Virus record (IMG/VR): IMGVR_UViG_3300036985_000797
Span: 1-31,936 of that record
Strand: one strand, 5' to 3'
Source of the DNA: a virus
Length of the DNA stretch: 31,936 nucleotides
The notes beneath the pieces were generated by a model. The model had not been told where the DNA came from. It searched no databases and worked only from the letters and a program-made list of their open reading frames with translations. Below, one piece after another: positions 23,454 through 28,802 of this stretch. Positions within the stretch are counted from its first letter, which is position 1. Every line of letters starts with the position of its first letter. The translations under genes were made by a program, and so were the position numbers.

Positions 23454-23467
23454 CTAACTAATGTTAG
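23454..23467 (+). repeat. 14-bp repeat copy, CTAACTAATGTTAG
   Basis: One mismatch to consensus; flanking G and C extend the inverted repeat to 16 bp (23453-23468). It lies just after the terminator in the non-coding block, with no gene start. Confidence 0.65.
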
Positions 23468-23512
23468 CGTACCCATAATCCACTGTCTATAAAAACAGTC
23501 CCGAGGTTTTTT

Positions 23513-23546
23513 CTGCACCAGTTCTCTGTGCGGGGGTAGTGGCAAG
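23513..23546 (+). repeat. 34-bp direct repeat, copy 1
   Basis: Identical over 34 bases to 23580-23613. It begins CTGCACCAGTTCTCTGTGC, which can form a short stem (GCAC/GTGC), and ends GGGGGTAGTGGCAAG. Confidence 0.9.
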
Positions 23547-23579
23547 GCTCTGCTTAAATTTTGAGCAACGTTACAAAAA

Positions 23580-23613
23580 CTGCACCAGTTCTCTGTGCGG
23601 GGGTAGTGGCAAG
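23580..23613 (+). repeat. 34-bp direct repeat, copy 2
   Basis: Second perfect copy, 67 bp downstream of the first start to start (about six helical turns). It lies 6 bp before a copy of the 14-bp repeat at 23620. Confidence 0.9.
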
Positions 23614-23619
23614 CCTAAT

Positions 23620-23633
23620 CTAACAAATGTTAT
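23620..23633 (+). repeat. 14-bp repeat copy, CTAACAAATGTTAT
   Basis: One mismatch (last base) to consensus, in the non-coding block just after the second 34-bp repeat. No gene starts at its ATG. Confidence 0.65.
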
Positions 23634-23647
23634 GTTTCGTTGTAGCA

Positions 23648-23970
23648 ATGTTACGCCTAATGTTACGTTGCAAATCACGTAAGTTGTTGATTCTAAAGCA
23701 ATGTTATATGTTACGTTTTTTTCGAAATGAGTGTGGCAGTTCACAGAGGCAAAGCTTCTCGCCAAGTGCAAATCGTACTTCAATATATTCTAGGAAAGCC
23801 ACACACACTATTCTTCAAAAAATATAACTTTATAACATAACCCATTTTTTCGCTTCTAACCCCTTGATTTCATTGAGTTTTATAATGTTATATGTCAAAA
23901 CTTTTCGACGTAACATTCCACAACATTACCCCAAAAAACGTAACAACTCATGCCCATAAAAACGTAACAG
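23648..23970. repeat. TGTTACG / CGTAACA heptamer cluster
   Basis: Three direct ATGTTACG copies (23648, 23660, 23708) and three inverted CGTAACA copies (23909, 23939, 23963) flank an AT-rich centre. This resembles paired initiator or repressor binding sites around a melting region; function is inference. Confidence 0.5.
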
Positions 23971-23987
23971 AAGCATCGCCCCATTAC

Positions 23988-24016
23988 TTGACTTATCTGT
24001 AACTTTGTGGTATAAT
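23988..24016 (+). promoter_or_regulatory. strong extended -10 sigma70 promoter
   Basis: TTGACT, 17-bp spacer, TATAAT (24011-24016), with TGG just before the -10 box as in extended -10 promoters. It reads into the small-gene array starting at 24099. Confidence 0.85.
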
Positions 24017-24075
24017 TAAGTATGGGTTGGGGATGTTGTTTTTATAACATTAGGTTTGCCCCCAACCTTGCAAAC

Positions 24076-24089
24076 CTAACAAATGTTAG
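24076..24089 (+). repeat. 14-bp repeat, exact consensus
   Basis: Exact CTAACAAATGTTAG, 60 bp after the promoter's -10 box and 9 bp upstream of the 24099 gene. Its ATG (24083) opens a different frame of about 43 codons that I do not consider a gene. Confidence 0.9.
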
Positions 24090-24098
24090 AAGGGTTAG

Positions 24099-24320
24099 AT
24101 GATGACTATTCGTTGGACAACTATTCGTGTGGGCTTACGCACCACCGCAACAGGCGCGAAGTTGGCGCTATTCAAAGCCTCCATGCTCGACATGGACATG
24201 CTCAAAACCGATGACGATGTTATCGACTACGCACGCAGAAGCATCCGAAGCTCTTGGGGCAACCGCGAGTTGTTGCTTAACTGCATCGACAACAACGACT
24301 ACTCAATCGAAAGGGGCTAA
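24099..24320 (+). CDS. small early protein, unknown (73 aa)
   Basis: Starts MMTIRWTTIRVGLRTTATGAKLALFKASMLDMDMLK; the second ATG at 24102 has better spacing from AAGGG. The C-terminal half is helical (DDVIDYARRSIRSSWGNRELLLNCIDNNDY). The stop TAA is inside the next copy of the 14-bp repeat, 3 nt from the next start. No domain recognised. Confidence 0.8.
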   Translation: MMTIRWTTIRVGLRTTATGAKLALFKASMLDMDMLKTDDDVIDYARRSIRSSWGNRELLLNCIDNNDYSIERG

Positions 24321-24330
24321 CAAATGTTAG
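24317..24330 (+). repeat. 14-bp repeat, exact, holding a stop and a start codon
   Basis: Exact consensus. Positions 2-4 are the TAA of the 24099 gene and positions 8-10 the ATG of the 24324 gene. Confidence 0.95.
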
Positions 24331-24554
24331 GAACTGACTGGAAAGAATGTATCGACTGCGGTGACGATGTACCAACCGAAAGGTATCAAGCGTTCTGCAA
24401 GTTCTGCGAACAAGACCGAGAGCGTAGTGCAGGTGAGGAGCGTCTCTCTTGGTGCGTAGTCCAAGAGTATGGCAAGGGTAACTACCAACTTGTTACACCT
24501 GCGAGCGCACGCACAACGCTCAAACAGACTAATCAAAAAGAACTGAGGGGCTGA
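24324..24554 (+). CDS. small zinc-finger protein, DksA/TraR-like finger (76 aa)
   Basis: Begins MLGTDWKECIDCGDDVPTERYQAFCKFCEQDRER. The C-x2-C, 15 residues, C-x2-C arrangement and the surrounding sequence resemble the zinc finger of DksA/TraR proteins, but the coiled-coil that reaches into RNA polymerase is absent. A regulatory or nucleic-acid role is possible. The ATG lies in the 14-bp repeat; AAGGGG precedes it. The C-terminal half (WCVVQEYGKGNYQLVTPASARTTLKQT) has no recognised domain. Confidence 0.82.
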   Translation: MLGTDWKECIDCGDDVPTERYQAFCKFCEQDRERSAGEERLSWCVVQEYGKGNYQLVTPASARTTLKQTNQKELRG

Positions 24555-24556
24555 GC

Positions 24557-24742
24557 ATGAACAAAGAAGTATTGATTGCGGGCAAAACTGTACAAGATGT
24601 TAAGTATGCCGACCCATGGGGCGAGGGCATAACCATTCGGTTCACGGATGGTAGCGAGCTTTATATCTACGAGCGCATGCAAGCGGGCGAGATTATTGTT
24701 TTGTTTAACGGGCAAGAAGTTGCCCATGGGAGGAGTGAGTAA
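24557..24742 (+). CDS. small beta-rich protein (61 aa)
   Basis: MNKEVLIAGKTVQDVKYADPWGEGITIRFTDGSELYIYERMQAGEI; a likely small beta-sheet protein. GAGGGG is 7 nt upstream of the ATG. Its stop overlaps the next gene's ATG by one base (TAATG). Function unknown; the ITIRFTDGSEL strand pattern is seen in several small phage proteins. Confidence 0.78.
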   Translation: MNKEVLIAGKTVQDVKYADPWGEGITIRFTDGSELYIYERMQAGEIIVLFNGQEVAHGRSE

Positions 24743-24912
24743 TGACCGCAAGACCAAGACACGTGAAGGTTGACCGCTTGAGCAGACCAATTCGGCAGAC
24801 CGACTACTTACAAATGTTAGGTGAGGCGATGAAGTTCGCAAGGGTGGAGGAGAGCAAGCCTGTACTCAATGCTAGAGAGTTACCCATACAAACCAAGAGG
24901 GAGGTCAAATGA
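24742..24912 (+). CDS. small basic protein (56 aa)
   Basis: MTARPRHVKVDRLSRPIRQTDYLQMLGEAMKFARVEESK, ending KREVK. It is coupled to the gene before (TAATG) and after (ATGA). The frame contains a copy of the 14-bp repeat at 24807, encoding LQMLG. Function unknown. Confidence 0.7.
   Translation: MTARPRHVKVDRLSRPIRQTDYLQMLGEAMKFARVEESKPVLNARELPIQTKREVK
24807..24820 (+). repeat. 14-bp repeat copy inside a gene, CTTACAAATGTTAG
   Basis: One mismatch (position 3) to consensus, inside the 24742-24912 gene. Its ATG is in the reading frame of that gene (Met at codon 25), so an internal start is possible. Confidence 0.6.
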
Positions 24913-25079
24913 CACCGGAAGAAATCAAGAAGCACTTTGGCAAGGAAGCCTTGGACATGCTTTACGACTGCATATTGGAGAGCCCAGTACATGAGCTTGC
25001 CGATTGGATACTTTCGTACCACGAAGAGAAGGAGATTGCTCAGTGGATAAGCGATTTGAAACAAGACATGGAGGACTAA
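24909..25079 (+). CDS. small acidic helical protein (56 aa)
   Basis: MTPEEIKKHFGKEALDMLYDCILESPVHELADWILSYHEEKEIAQW, ending DLKQDMED. It is predicted helical and acidic. The ATGA overlap with the previous gene and GGGAGG upstream support the start. The stop TAA is embedded in the 14-bp repeat that opens the next gene. Confidence 0.75.
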   Translation: MTPEEIKKHFGKEALDMLYDCILESPVHELADWILSYHEEKEIAQWISDLKQDMED

Positions 25080-25089
25080 CAAATGTTAA
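25076..25089 (+). repeat. 14-bp repeat copy holding a stop and a start codon
   Basis: CTAACAAATGTTAA, one mismatch at the last base. It contains the TAA of the 24909 gene and the ATG of the 25083 gene. Confidence 0.8.
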
Positions 25090-25172
25090 CTAAATGGGAG
25101 AAGCTAGAGCGAGTTCTTTTTGTACTCGGTTTAATTGTAATTGCCCTTGACCTATTCTATTGGAGACCATGA
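25083..25172 (+). CDS. single-span membrane micropeptide (29 aa)
   Basis: MLTKWEKLERVLFVLGLIVIALDLFYWRP: a charged start, then a hydrophobic helix of about 14-17 residues. GGAGG lies 8-9 nt upstream of the ATG, and the stop overlaps the next gene's ATG. A membrane or host-modulating peptide is possible; function unknown. Confidence 0.65.
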   Translation: MLTKWEKLERVLFVLGLIVIALDLFYWRP

Positions 25173-25294
25173 TGACGCCAGCAGAGTTCTATTTTATGGT
25201 TGCGCAGATATTCCTAGCGCGGTCATTGACTCCGTTCACTGCGCTATTGTTTGCGGTGATGTGGTTGTGCGTTGCTATCTATAAGGGGTGGTGA
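25169..25294 (+). CDS. small membrane protein (41 aa)
   Basis: Starts MMTPAEFYFMVAQIFLARSLTPFTALLFAVMWLCVAIYKGW; one or two short hydrophobic segments. TTGGAGACC lies upstream, and ATG overlaps the previous stop. Its own TGA overlaps the next ATG (TGATG). Function unknown; it may pair with the 29-aa peptide before it. Confidence 0.65.
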   Translation: MMTPAEFYFMVAQIFLARSLTPFTALLFAVMWLCVAIYKGW

Positions 25295-25536
25295 TGCCGA
25301 GGCGCAAGAAAACTTGGATGCTCTTGCGTGGGTACTCGGGCAGTTTCATTGTGGTTGAGCGTAGGTGGTACGACTACGTGGGCATAGCTAGACAACGAGG
25401 CGATCGCAAGCAATGGTGGATAGTTGCCGAGAGTGACGACCATGGGGCTATGCAAGCAATGGCAGGGCTGAGTGGTAAATACAGAAAGATGGAGGTGAAC
25501 CATGAACAAGATGGGGTTGTTACAAGACGAGAGTGA
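25294..25536 (+). CDS. small basic protein (80 aa)
   Basis: Starts at ATG 25294 (TGATG coupling with the previous gene, AAGGGGTGG upstream). The sequence MPRRKKTWMLLRGYSGSFIVVERRWYDYVGIARQRGDRKQWW has beta strands with many Trp/Tyr/Arg. No recognised family. The frame also opens 6 nt earlier at GTG. Confidence 0.72.
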   Translation: MPRRKKTWMLLRGYSGSFIVVERRWYDYVGIARQRGDRKQWWIVAESDDHGAMQAMAGLSGKYRKMEVNHEQDGVVTRRE

Positions 25537-25720
25537 GGGGTACGAGCCCCAACGATTGAGCCGATGGTTCGCTAGCCGACTGGATGCTAGAGAAGTGGTA
25601 CGAAATAATTTTAGAAAGGAACTAACAAATGTTAGAAGCAAGCATGAAGATGAAACTGTTCTACCCCATACGACCATGGGAGAACGAGCCCGACCATGCG
25701 GAGTGGACTCAGGAAGTTAG
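25502..25720 (+). CDS. possible small overlapping gene (72 aa), doubtful
   Basis: ATG 25502 has GAGGTGAACC upstream. It fills the gap of about 90 bp between two better genes, but overlaps the earlier one by 35 bp and the next by 92 bp. The first 40 residues (MNKMGLLQDESEGYEPQRLSRWFASRLDAREVVRNN) look protein-like and the end does not. It may be a real short gene or the remnant of a frameshifted one. Confidence 0.35.
   Translation: MNKMGLLQDESEGYEPQRLSRWFASRLDAREVVRNNFRKELTNVRSKHEDETVLPHTTMGERARPCGVDSGS
25622..25635 (+). repeat. 14-bp repeat, exact, at gene start
   Basis: Exact consensus. Its ATG (25629) opens the 159-aa gene; AAAGGAA precedes it at Shine-Dalgarno distance. Confidence 0.95.
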
Positions 25721-26108
25721 CGGGTACAAGTGCCGTATCGTGCGCAATGAAATCACAGGCGTCTTGCTTGGTTACGTGGGCATACCCAAAGGGCATAGGT
25801 TCTGGGGCATGGGCTATGGCGGGGATGCTGATGCTGAGCTAAGCGACATAAGTTACCACGTGCATGGAGGCTTGACTTACTCTGACAAGGGTGACGATGA
25901 CTATTGGTACTTTGGTTTTGATACCAACCACATGGATGACTTTGCCCCGAAGATGATTGAATTATTGCTTGAACGTAAGCACGATGTTGGGACTTTGACC
26001 GACTGCGCCAAGTACAAAACATGGGAGTATGTCGAAGACCAAATCTATTGGTTAGGCAAACGACTGTGGCAGTACAACGAGTACCACAAGGAGGGTGGTG
26101 ATGAGTGA
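25629..26108 (+). CDS. conserved phage protein with HVHGGLTYS motif (159 aa)
   Basis: Contains GVLLGYVGIPKGHRFWGMGYG, YHVHGGLTYSDKG and DYWYFGFDTNHMDDFAPKM, a pattern I know from phage and plasmid proteins of unknown function. The conserved His and Asp residues (HVHGG, DTNHMDD) could bind a metal. The rest is helical (EDQIYWLGKRLWQYNEY). The start lies in the 14-bp repeat; a second Met six codons later is possible. The stop overlaps the next ATG by 8 bp. Confidence 0.85.
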   Translation: MLEASMKMKLFYPIRPWENEPDHAEWTQEVSGYKCRIVRNEITGVLLGYVGIPKGHRFWGMGYGGDADAELSDISYHVHGGLTYSDKGDDDYWYFGFDTNHMDDFAPKMIELLLERKHDVGTLTDCAKYKTWEYVEDQIYWLGKRLWQYNEYHKEGGDE

Positions 26109-26307
26109 CACCTATTACTTATGCCATGTGCCTATGCATGGGTGGAATATTATTTTGCCCCAAAAGGACTACAAGTACATGCGTCACCACGAGGAAAGGT
26201 TGAACGTGCCTGACCCCAAGAATGAACTAGTGCTACTGGCACAGGGTACGAAGCGAGAGATGATACTGTATTACAAATTAGCAGGAGAACTAACAAATGT
26301 TAGCTAG
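26101..26307 (+). CDS. small protein, unknown (68 aa)
   Basis: MSDTYYLCHVPMHGWNIILPQKDYKYMRHHEERLNVPDPK, then VLLAQGTKREMILYYKL; GGAGGGTGGTG lies upstream. Its last codons read through the 14-bp repeat in another frame (LTNVS), overlapping the next gene by 11 bp. No known family. Confidence 0.75.
   Translation: MSDTYYLCHVPMHGWNIILPQKDYKYMRHHEERLNVPDPKNELVLLAQGTKREMILYYKLAGELTNVS
26290..26303 (+). repeat. 14-bp repeat, exact, at gene start
   Basis: Exact consensus. It encodes the end of the 26101 gene in one frame, and its ATG (26297) opens the 53-aa gene in another. AGGAG precedes it. Confidence 0.95.
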
Positions 26308-26458
26308 ATACTACGTGACAGGGTGGAGTGGAAGGTTCAGCATGTGGGTTGCCGAGAGCCTCGAAGCGAAGAGTAAGGCAGTAGCGAAGGAGAGATTCCT
26401 AAGCAAGTACCCGACTCTGAAGAAGATTAAATTGTACAAACTAAGGGGAGAAGCATGA
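26297..26458 (+). CDS. small basic protein (53 aa)
   Basis: MLARYYVTGWSGRFSMWVAESLEAKSKAVAKERFLSKYP, ending in a Lys-rich helix (LKKIKLYKLRGEA). The pattern of short strand-helix with basic end suggests RNA or DNA contact, but no family is recognised. The start is in the 14-bp repeat; the stop overlaps the next start (ATGA). Confidence 0.75.
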   Translation: MLARYYVTGWSGRFSMWVAESLEAKSKAVAKERFLSKYPTLKKIKLYKLRGEA

Positions 26459-26778
26459 GTAAGGATAACGTAACTGGAAAAGACAAAGAGTTCTACGAGA
26501 TAGGTAAGAGAATGTTTGATCGAATTAAACCGCTCAAGCCGATCAAGCCGTATTTTGACACCATCGAAGCCGACATTGAGTTGATGTGGCAAGTTAACAG
26601 CGCAGACATTGAAGCGTTGGAAGACGCAAAGTTTACGTTAACTGCGATTAGGGAAGCAGAAGCAGGGGTGTACGACAAGATCATTGATGAGTCATTGGCA
26701 TTGATAAACAAAGCACTAGGCATGAGTTATGCCGATGCAATGGAAAGAGTTATGGACAGAGCAAGGGGGAGCAAATGA
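26455..26778 (+). CDS. helical protein, unknown (107 aa)
   Basis: MSKDNVTGKDKEFYEIGKRMFDRIKPLKPIKPYFDTIEADIELMWQVNSADIEALEDAKF; all helical, mixed charge. AAGGGGAGAAGC precedes the ATG. Overlaps the next gene by 4 bp (ATGA). No family recognised. Confidence 0.8.
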   Translation: MSKDNVTGKDKEFYEIGKRMFDRIKPLKPIKPYFDTIEADIELMWQVNSADIEALEDAKFTLTAIREAEAGVYDKIIDESLALINKALGMSYADAMERVMDRARGSK

Positions 26779-26957
26779 CAAGTGACAAAGTTTATAAACT
26801 GATCGAGGACAACGGACTAACTTTGCATGGGGACATTGAACACTTTGCCGAGTTGGTTGCACGAGCCGAGCGTGAGGCGGTTCTTGATTTGATTGACGGC
26901 TACGCAAAGAACAATACTGACTTAGCTGAAGCCATCCGAGCAAGGGGAGAAATGTAA
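26775..26957 (+). CDS. conserved small phage protein (60 aa)
   Basis: VYKLIEDNGLTLHGDIEHFAELVARAEREAVLDLIDGYAKN is a layout frequent in small phage proteins (IxxxGLxLxGDIExFAxLVxxAEREA), with no known role. AAGGGGGAGC precedes the ATG. It is the last gene before a new promoter. Confidence 0.8.
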   Translation: MTSDKVYKLIEDNGLTLHGDIEHFAELVARAEREAVLDLIDGYAKNNTDLAEAIRARGEM

Positions 26958-26977
26958 CGAAACATACCACGAGAAAC

Positions 26978-27006
26978 TTGACATACCCATTTAAATGTGG
27001 TATAAT
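26978..27006 (+). promoter_or_regulatory. perfect-consensus sigma70 promoter for MoxR/vWA region
   Basis: TTGACA, 17-bp spacer, TATAAT (27001-27006), plus an extended -10 TGG. This should be a very strong promoter. A 125-bp leader follows before the ATPase gene. Confidence 0.92.
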
Positions 27007-27089
27007 ATAAGTTACTTTGGATAATTGTGTCCATAGTAGCGTAGGTGTAGGTGTAAAAAAGTGCAGAGTTAATTTGCAAAACATCAACA

Positions 27090-27103
27090 CTAACAAATGT
27101 TAG
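27090..27103 (+). repeat. 14-bp repeat, exact, in mRNA leader
   Basis: Exact consensus, 84 bp after the -10 box and 27 bp before the ATPase ATG. Its ATG starts a seven-codon frame (MLELSAY, stop at 27118-27120). Confidence 0.95.
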
Positions 27104-27130
27104 AACTATCAGCGTATTAGAAAGATCATC

Positions 27131-28195
27131 ATGGCAGAAATCAATTTCGGTAAATCAATTACCCTCAAGCAAGCGGCAAATCTTATCCGCACAAACCCAA
27201 CGACTCGGTTCTTGTTGCAAGGCGAGCCCGGCATCGGCAAGTCATCCCTACTAGAGAATATCGCAAGCGATCTAGGCTTTGAGTATGCCTATATTGACGT
27301 ACCCAATATGGACTTGGGTGACATCGCAATGCCTGTGATCGACCACGATACCAAGACCACAAGGTATTACCCCAACGCACGTTTCCGTATCCATGAGCAG
27401 AAACCTTTGGTCATCATGCTCGATGAGTTCACGAAGGGTGCTGACCCAGTGAAGAACATGCTTCACCCTATGCTTGAGAAGGCAAACCCACGACTCGGTG
27501 ACATACCCCTCACCGCCAATACCATAGTATTCTTGACGGGTAATCTGACAACCGATGGCGTAGGCGACTCCCTCAAAGCGCATAGCCGTAACCGCTTAGT
27601 CCCAGTAACTATTGCCAAGCCCGATGCCGAGCAGTGGATTGAGTGGGCTATTGGTAAGGGACTCGAAGCTGAGGTGATTGCATGGGTGAATCGTTTCCCT
27701 CACGTACTCGCAAGCTATACCGATGCGGCACAAGGTGACAACCCATACATCTACAACCCACGCAAGTCTCAGCATGCGTTCGTATCACCACGCTCGTTGG
27801 AGACAGCATCGAACATTGTCCGGACTCGCAAAGAGAACGACCCTGATTCGGTGATTGCCGCTTTGACCGGTGCGATTGGTGAATCGGGTGCGCGTGATAT
27901 GCAAGCGTACATTGAGTTCTCTGACCAACTGCCTACTTGGGAGGCGACGATCAAAGAGCCAAAGACTACGACTGTACCCACAAGCCCCGGTGCATGTGCC
28001 ATTGTGGTGTTCGGTGCTATCGCTCGCATTACGAAAGAAACCATTGCCCCATTCATGGAGTACTTGGGTCGATTCGATGCCGAGTGGCAAGCCGTATTCG
28101 CAATCAACATTGCCAAGAACCCTGCGAAGCAGAGTATCGCTTTCTCAAGCAGTGCGTTCAAGGACTGGGTTGTTAAGAACCAAGACCTACTCTAA
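27131..28195 (+). CDS. MoxR-like AAA+ ATPase (354 aa)
   Basis: Walker A GEPGIGKS (residues 31-38), Walker B VIMLDEF (94-100), sensor 1 TGN (136-138), an arginine-finger candidate in HSRNRL (153-155) and sensor 2 VSPRSLE (218-224). The spacing and the DVPNMDLGDIAMPVID segment fit the MoxR/CobS-type AAA+ clade. These ATPases act with vWA-domain partners to remodel or activate target proteins or insert metals. A vWA gene lies two genes downstream. The Shine-Dalgarno is weak (AGAAAG). The stop lies in the next 14-bp repeat. Confidence 0.92.
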   Translation: MAEINFGKSITLKQAANLIRTNPTTRFLLQGEPGIGKSSLLENIASDLGFEYAYIDVPNMDLGDIAMPVIDHDTKTTRYYPNARFRIHEQKPLVIMLDEFTKGADPVKNMLHPMLEKANPRLGDIPLTANTIVFLTGNLTTDGVGDSLKAHSRNRLVPVTIAKPDAEQWIEWAIGKGLEAEVIAWVNRFPHVLASYTDAAQGDNPYIYNPRKSQHAFVSPRSLETASNIVRTRKENDPDSVIAALTGAIGESGARDMQAYIEFSDQLPTWEATIKEPKTTTVPTSPGACAIVVFGAIARITKETIAPFMEYLGRFDAEWQAVFAINIAKNPAKQSIAFSSSAFKDWVVKNQDLL

Positions 28196-28205
28196 CAAAT
28201 GTTAG
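28192..28205 (+). repeat. 14-bp repeat, exact, holding a stop and a start codon
   Basis: Exact consensus. TAA at positions 2-4 ends the ATPase gene and ATG at 8-10 starts the 28199 gene. No strong Shine-Dalgarno lies upstream, suggesting coupled re-initiation. Confidence 0.95.
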
Positions 28206-28420
28206 GAATGAACGGCACAAGTGCAACCGACTTCAGGCGGTACATAGTTAGGTGGGTAACTGAACATGGTGAACACACTAACTGGAATCTGCAAGTGGTC
28301 GGGTACTGTGTATACGACACAAGGGATTGCATATCTTTGTTTGAGCATGAGGACAAACATGTATGCGAGAAAGTTTTACAAATGATATTGGAAGGTTTAG
28401 ATCATGGGATACAGAAGTAA
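28199..28420 (+). CDS. small protein, unknown (73 aa)
   Basis: MLGMNGTSATDFRRYIVRWVTEHGEHTNWNLQVVGYCVYDTRDCISLFEHEDKHVCEKVLQMI; small alpha/beta protein. It starts in the 14-bp repeat, directly after the ATPase stop; the Met at codon 4 is an alternative start. The next gene begins inside its last codons (17-bp overlap). No family recognised. Confidence 0.75.
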   Translation: MLGMNGTSATDFRRYIVRWVTEHGEHTNWNLQVVGYCVYDTRDCISLFEHEDKHVCEKVLQMILEGLDHGIQK

Positions 28421-28778
28421 TGTGATGGCGGTGTTCTACACCTACGACCCTATCGAGTATCCGTCAATCAAGTTGTTCATTGACGAGCATGTACCTGAGT
28501 GGTGTAGGGGTGACGAGTATATGACTACGTTCACAGGCAGTAACAACTTGCAGGGGATTAAGTTCGACTTGCAAGATGTGAAGTGGTACGAGTCATACCC
28601 CGATGTGCGAGCGTTTGAGGAAGCGTTGAAGAAGTTCGAGAAGTTAGCCGATGAAGGCAGTAAATGGAATTGGGAGTTCGTGCGTATAGGAGAGGAGGTA
28701 GAAGACGTAGAGCAGAAGCGTAGCTACAACGCAGACCCTCTACTGTATTTAAGTAGAAGTATTGAGTGTGATTTTTAA
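28404..28778 (+). CDS. conserved phage protein starting MGYRSNVMA (124 aa)
   Basis: The MGYRSxVMA start is familiar from small phage proteins of unknown function. The rest is alpha/beta with an acidic middle (VRAFEEALKKFEKLADEGSKWNWEFVRIGEEVEDVEQ). GGAAGGTTTAGATC precedes the ATG. It lies between the ATPase and its likely vWA partner. Confidence 0.82.
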   Translation: MGYRSNVMAVFYTYDPIEYPSIKLFIDEHVPEWCRGDEYMTTFTGSNNLQGIKFDLQDVKWYESYPDVRAFEEALKKFEKLADEGSKWNWEFVRIGEEVEDVEQKRSYNADPLLYLSRSIECDF

Positions 28779-28788
28779 ACAACGAAAG

Positions 28789-28802
28789 GTAACAAATGTT
28801 AG
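28789..28802 (+). repeat. 14-bp repeat copy at vWA gene start, GTAACAAATGTTAG
   Basis: One mismatch (first base) to consensus. Its ATG (28796) opens the vWA/metallopeptidase gene; GAAAGG precedes it. Confidence 0.9.

Larger units (their letters stand above)
23444..24098. other. non-coding AT-rich block, candidate origin/control region
   Basis: About 650 bp without a convincing gene. It holds two 34-bp direct repeats, two copies of the 14-bp repeat family (23454, 23620), a cluster of TGTTACG/CGTAACA heptamers, long A/T-rich stretches and a promoter at its right end. The small open frames on both strands here lack Shine-Dalgarno sites and look random. An origin of replication or a multi-site regulatory region would fit. 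Confidence 0.7.

Noticed and set aside
23513-23613. CRISPR array
   Set aside because: Only two repeat units with one 33-bp spacer; no cas genes. Two-copy direct repeats in a control block explain it better.
23571-23827. Small open frames on both strands in the non-coding block (plus 23627-23827, minus 23571-23783)
   Set aside because: No Shine-Dalgarno, unlikely composition, and they run across direct repeats and heptamer sites.
24083-24212. Frame of about 43 codons starting at the ATG of the repeat at 24076
   Set aside because: It overlaps the better gene at 24099 in another frame; the encoded His/Arg-rich sequence looks accidental.
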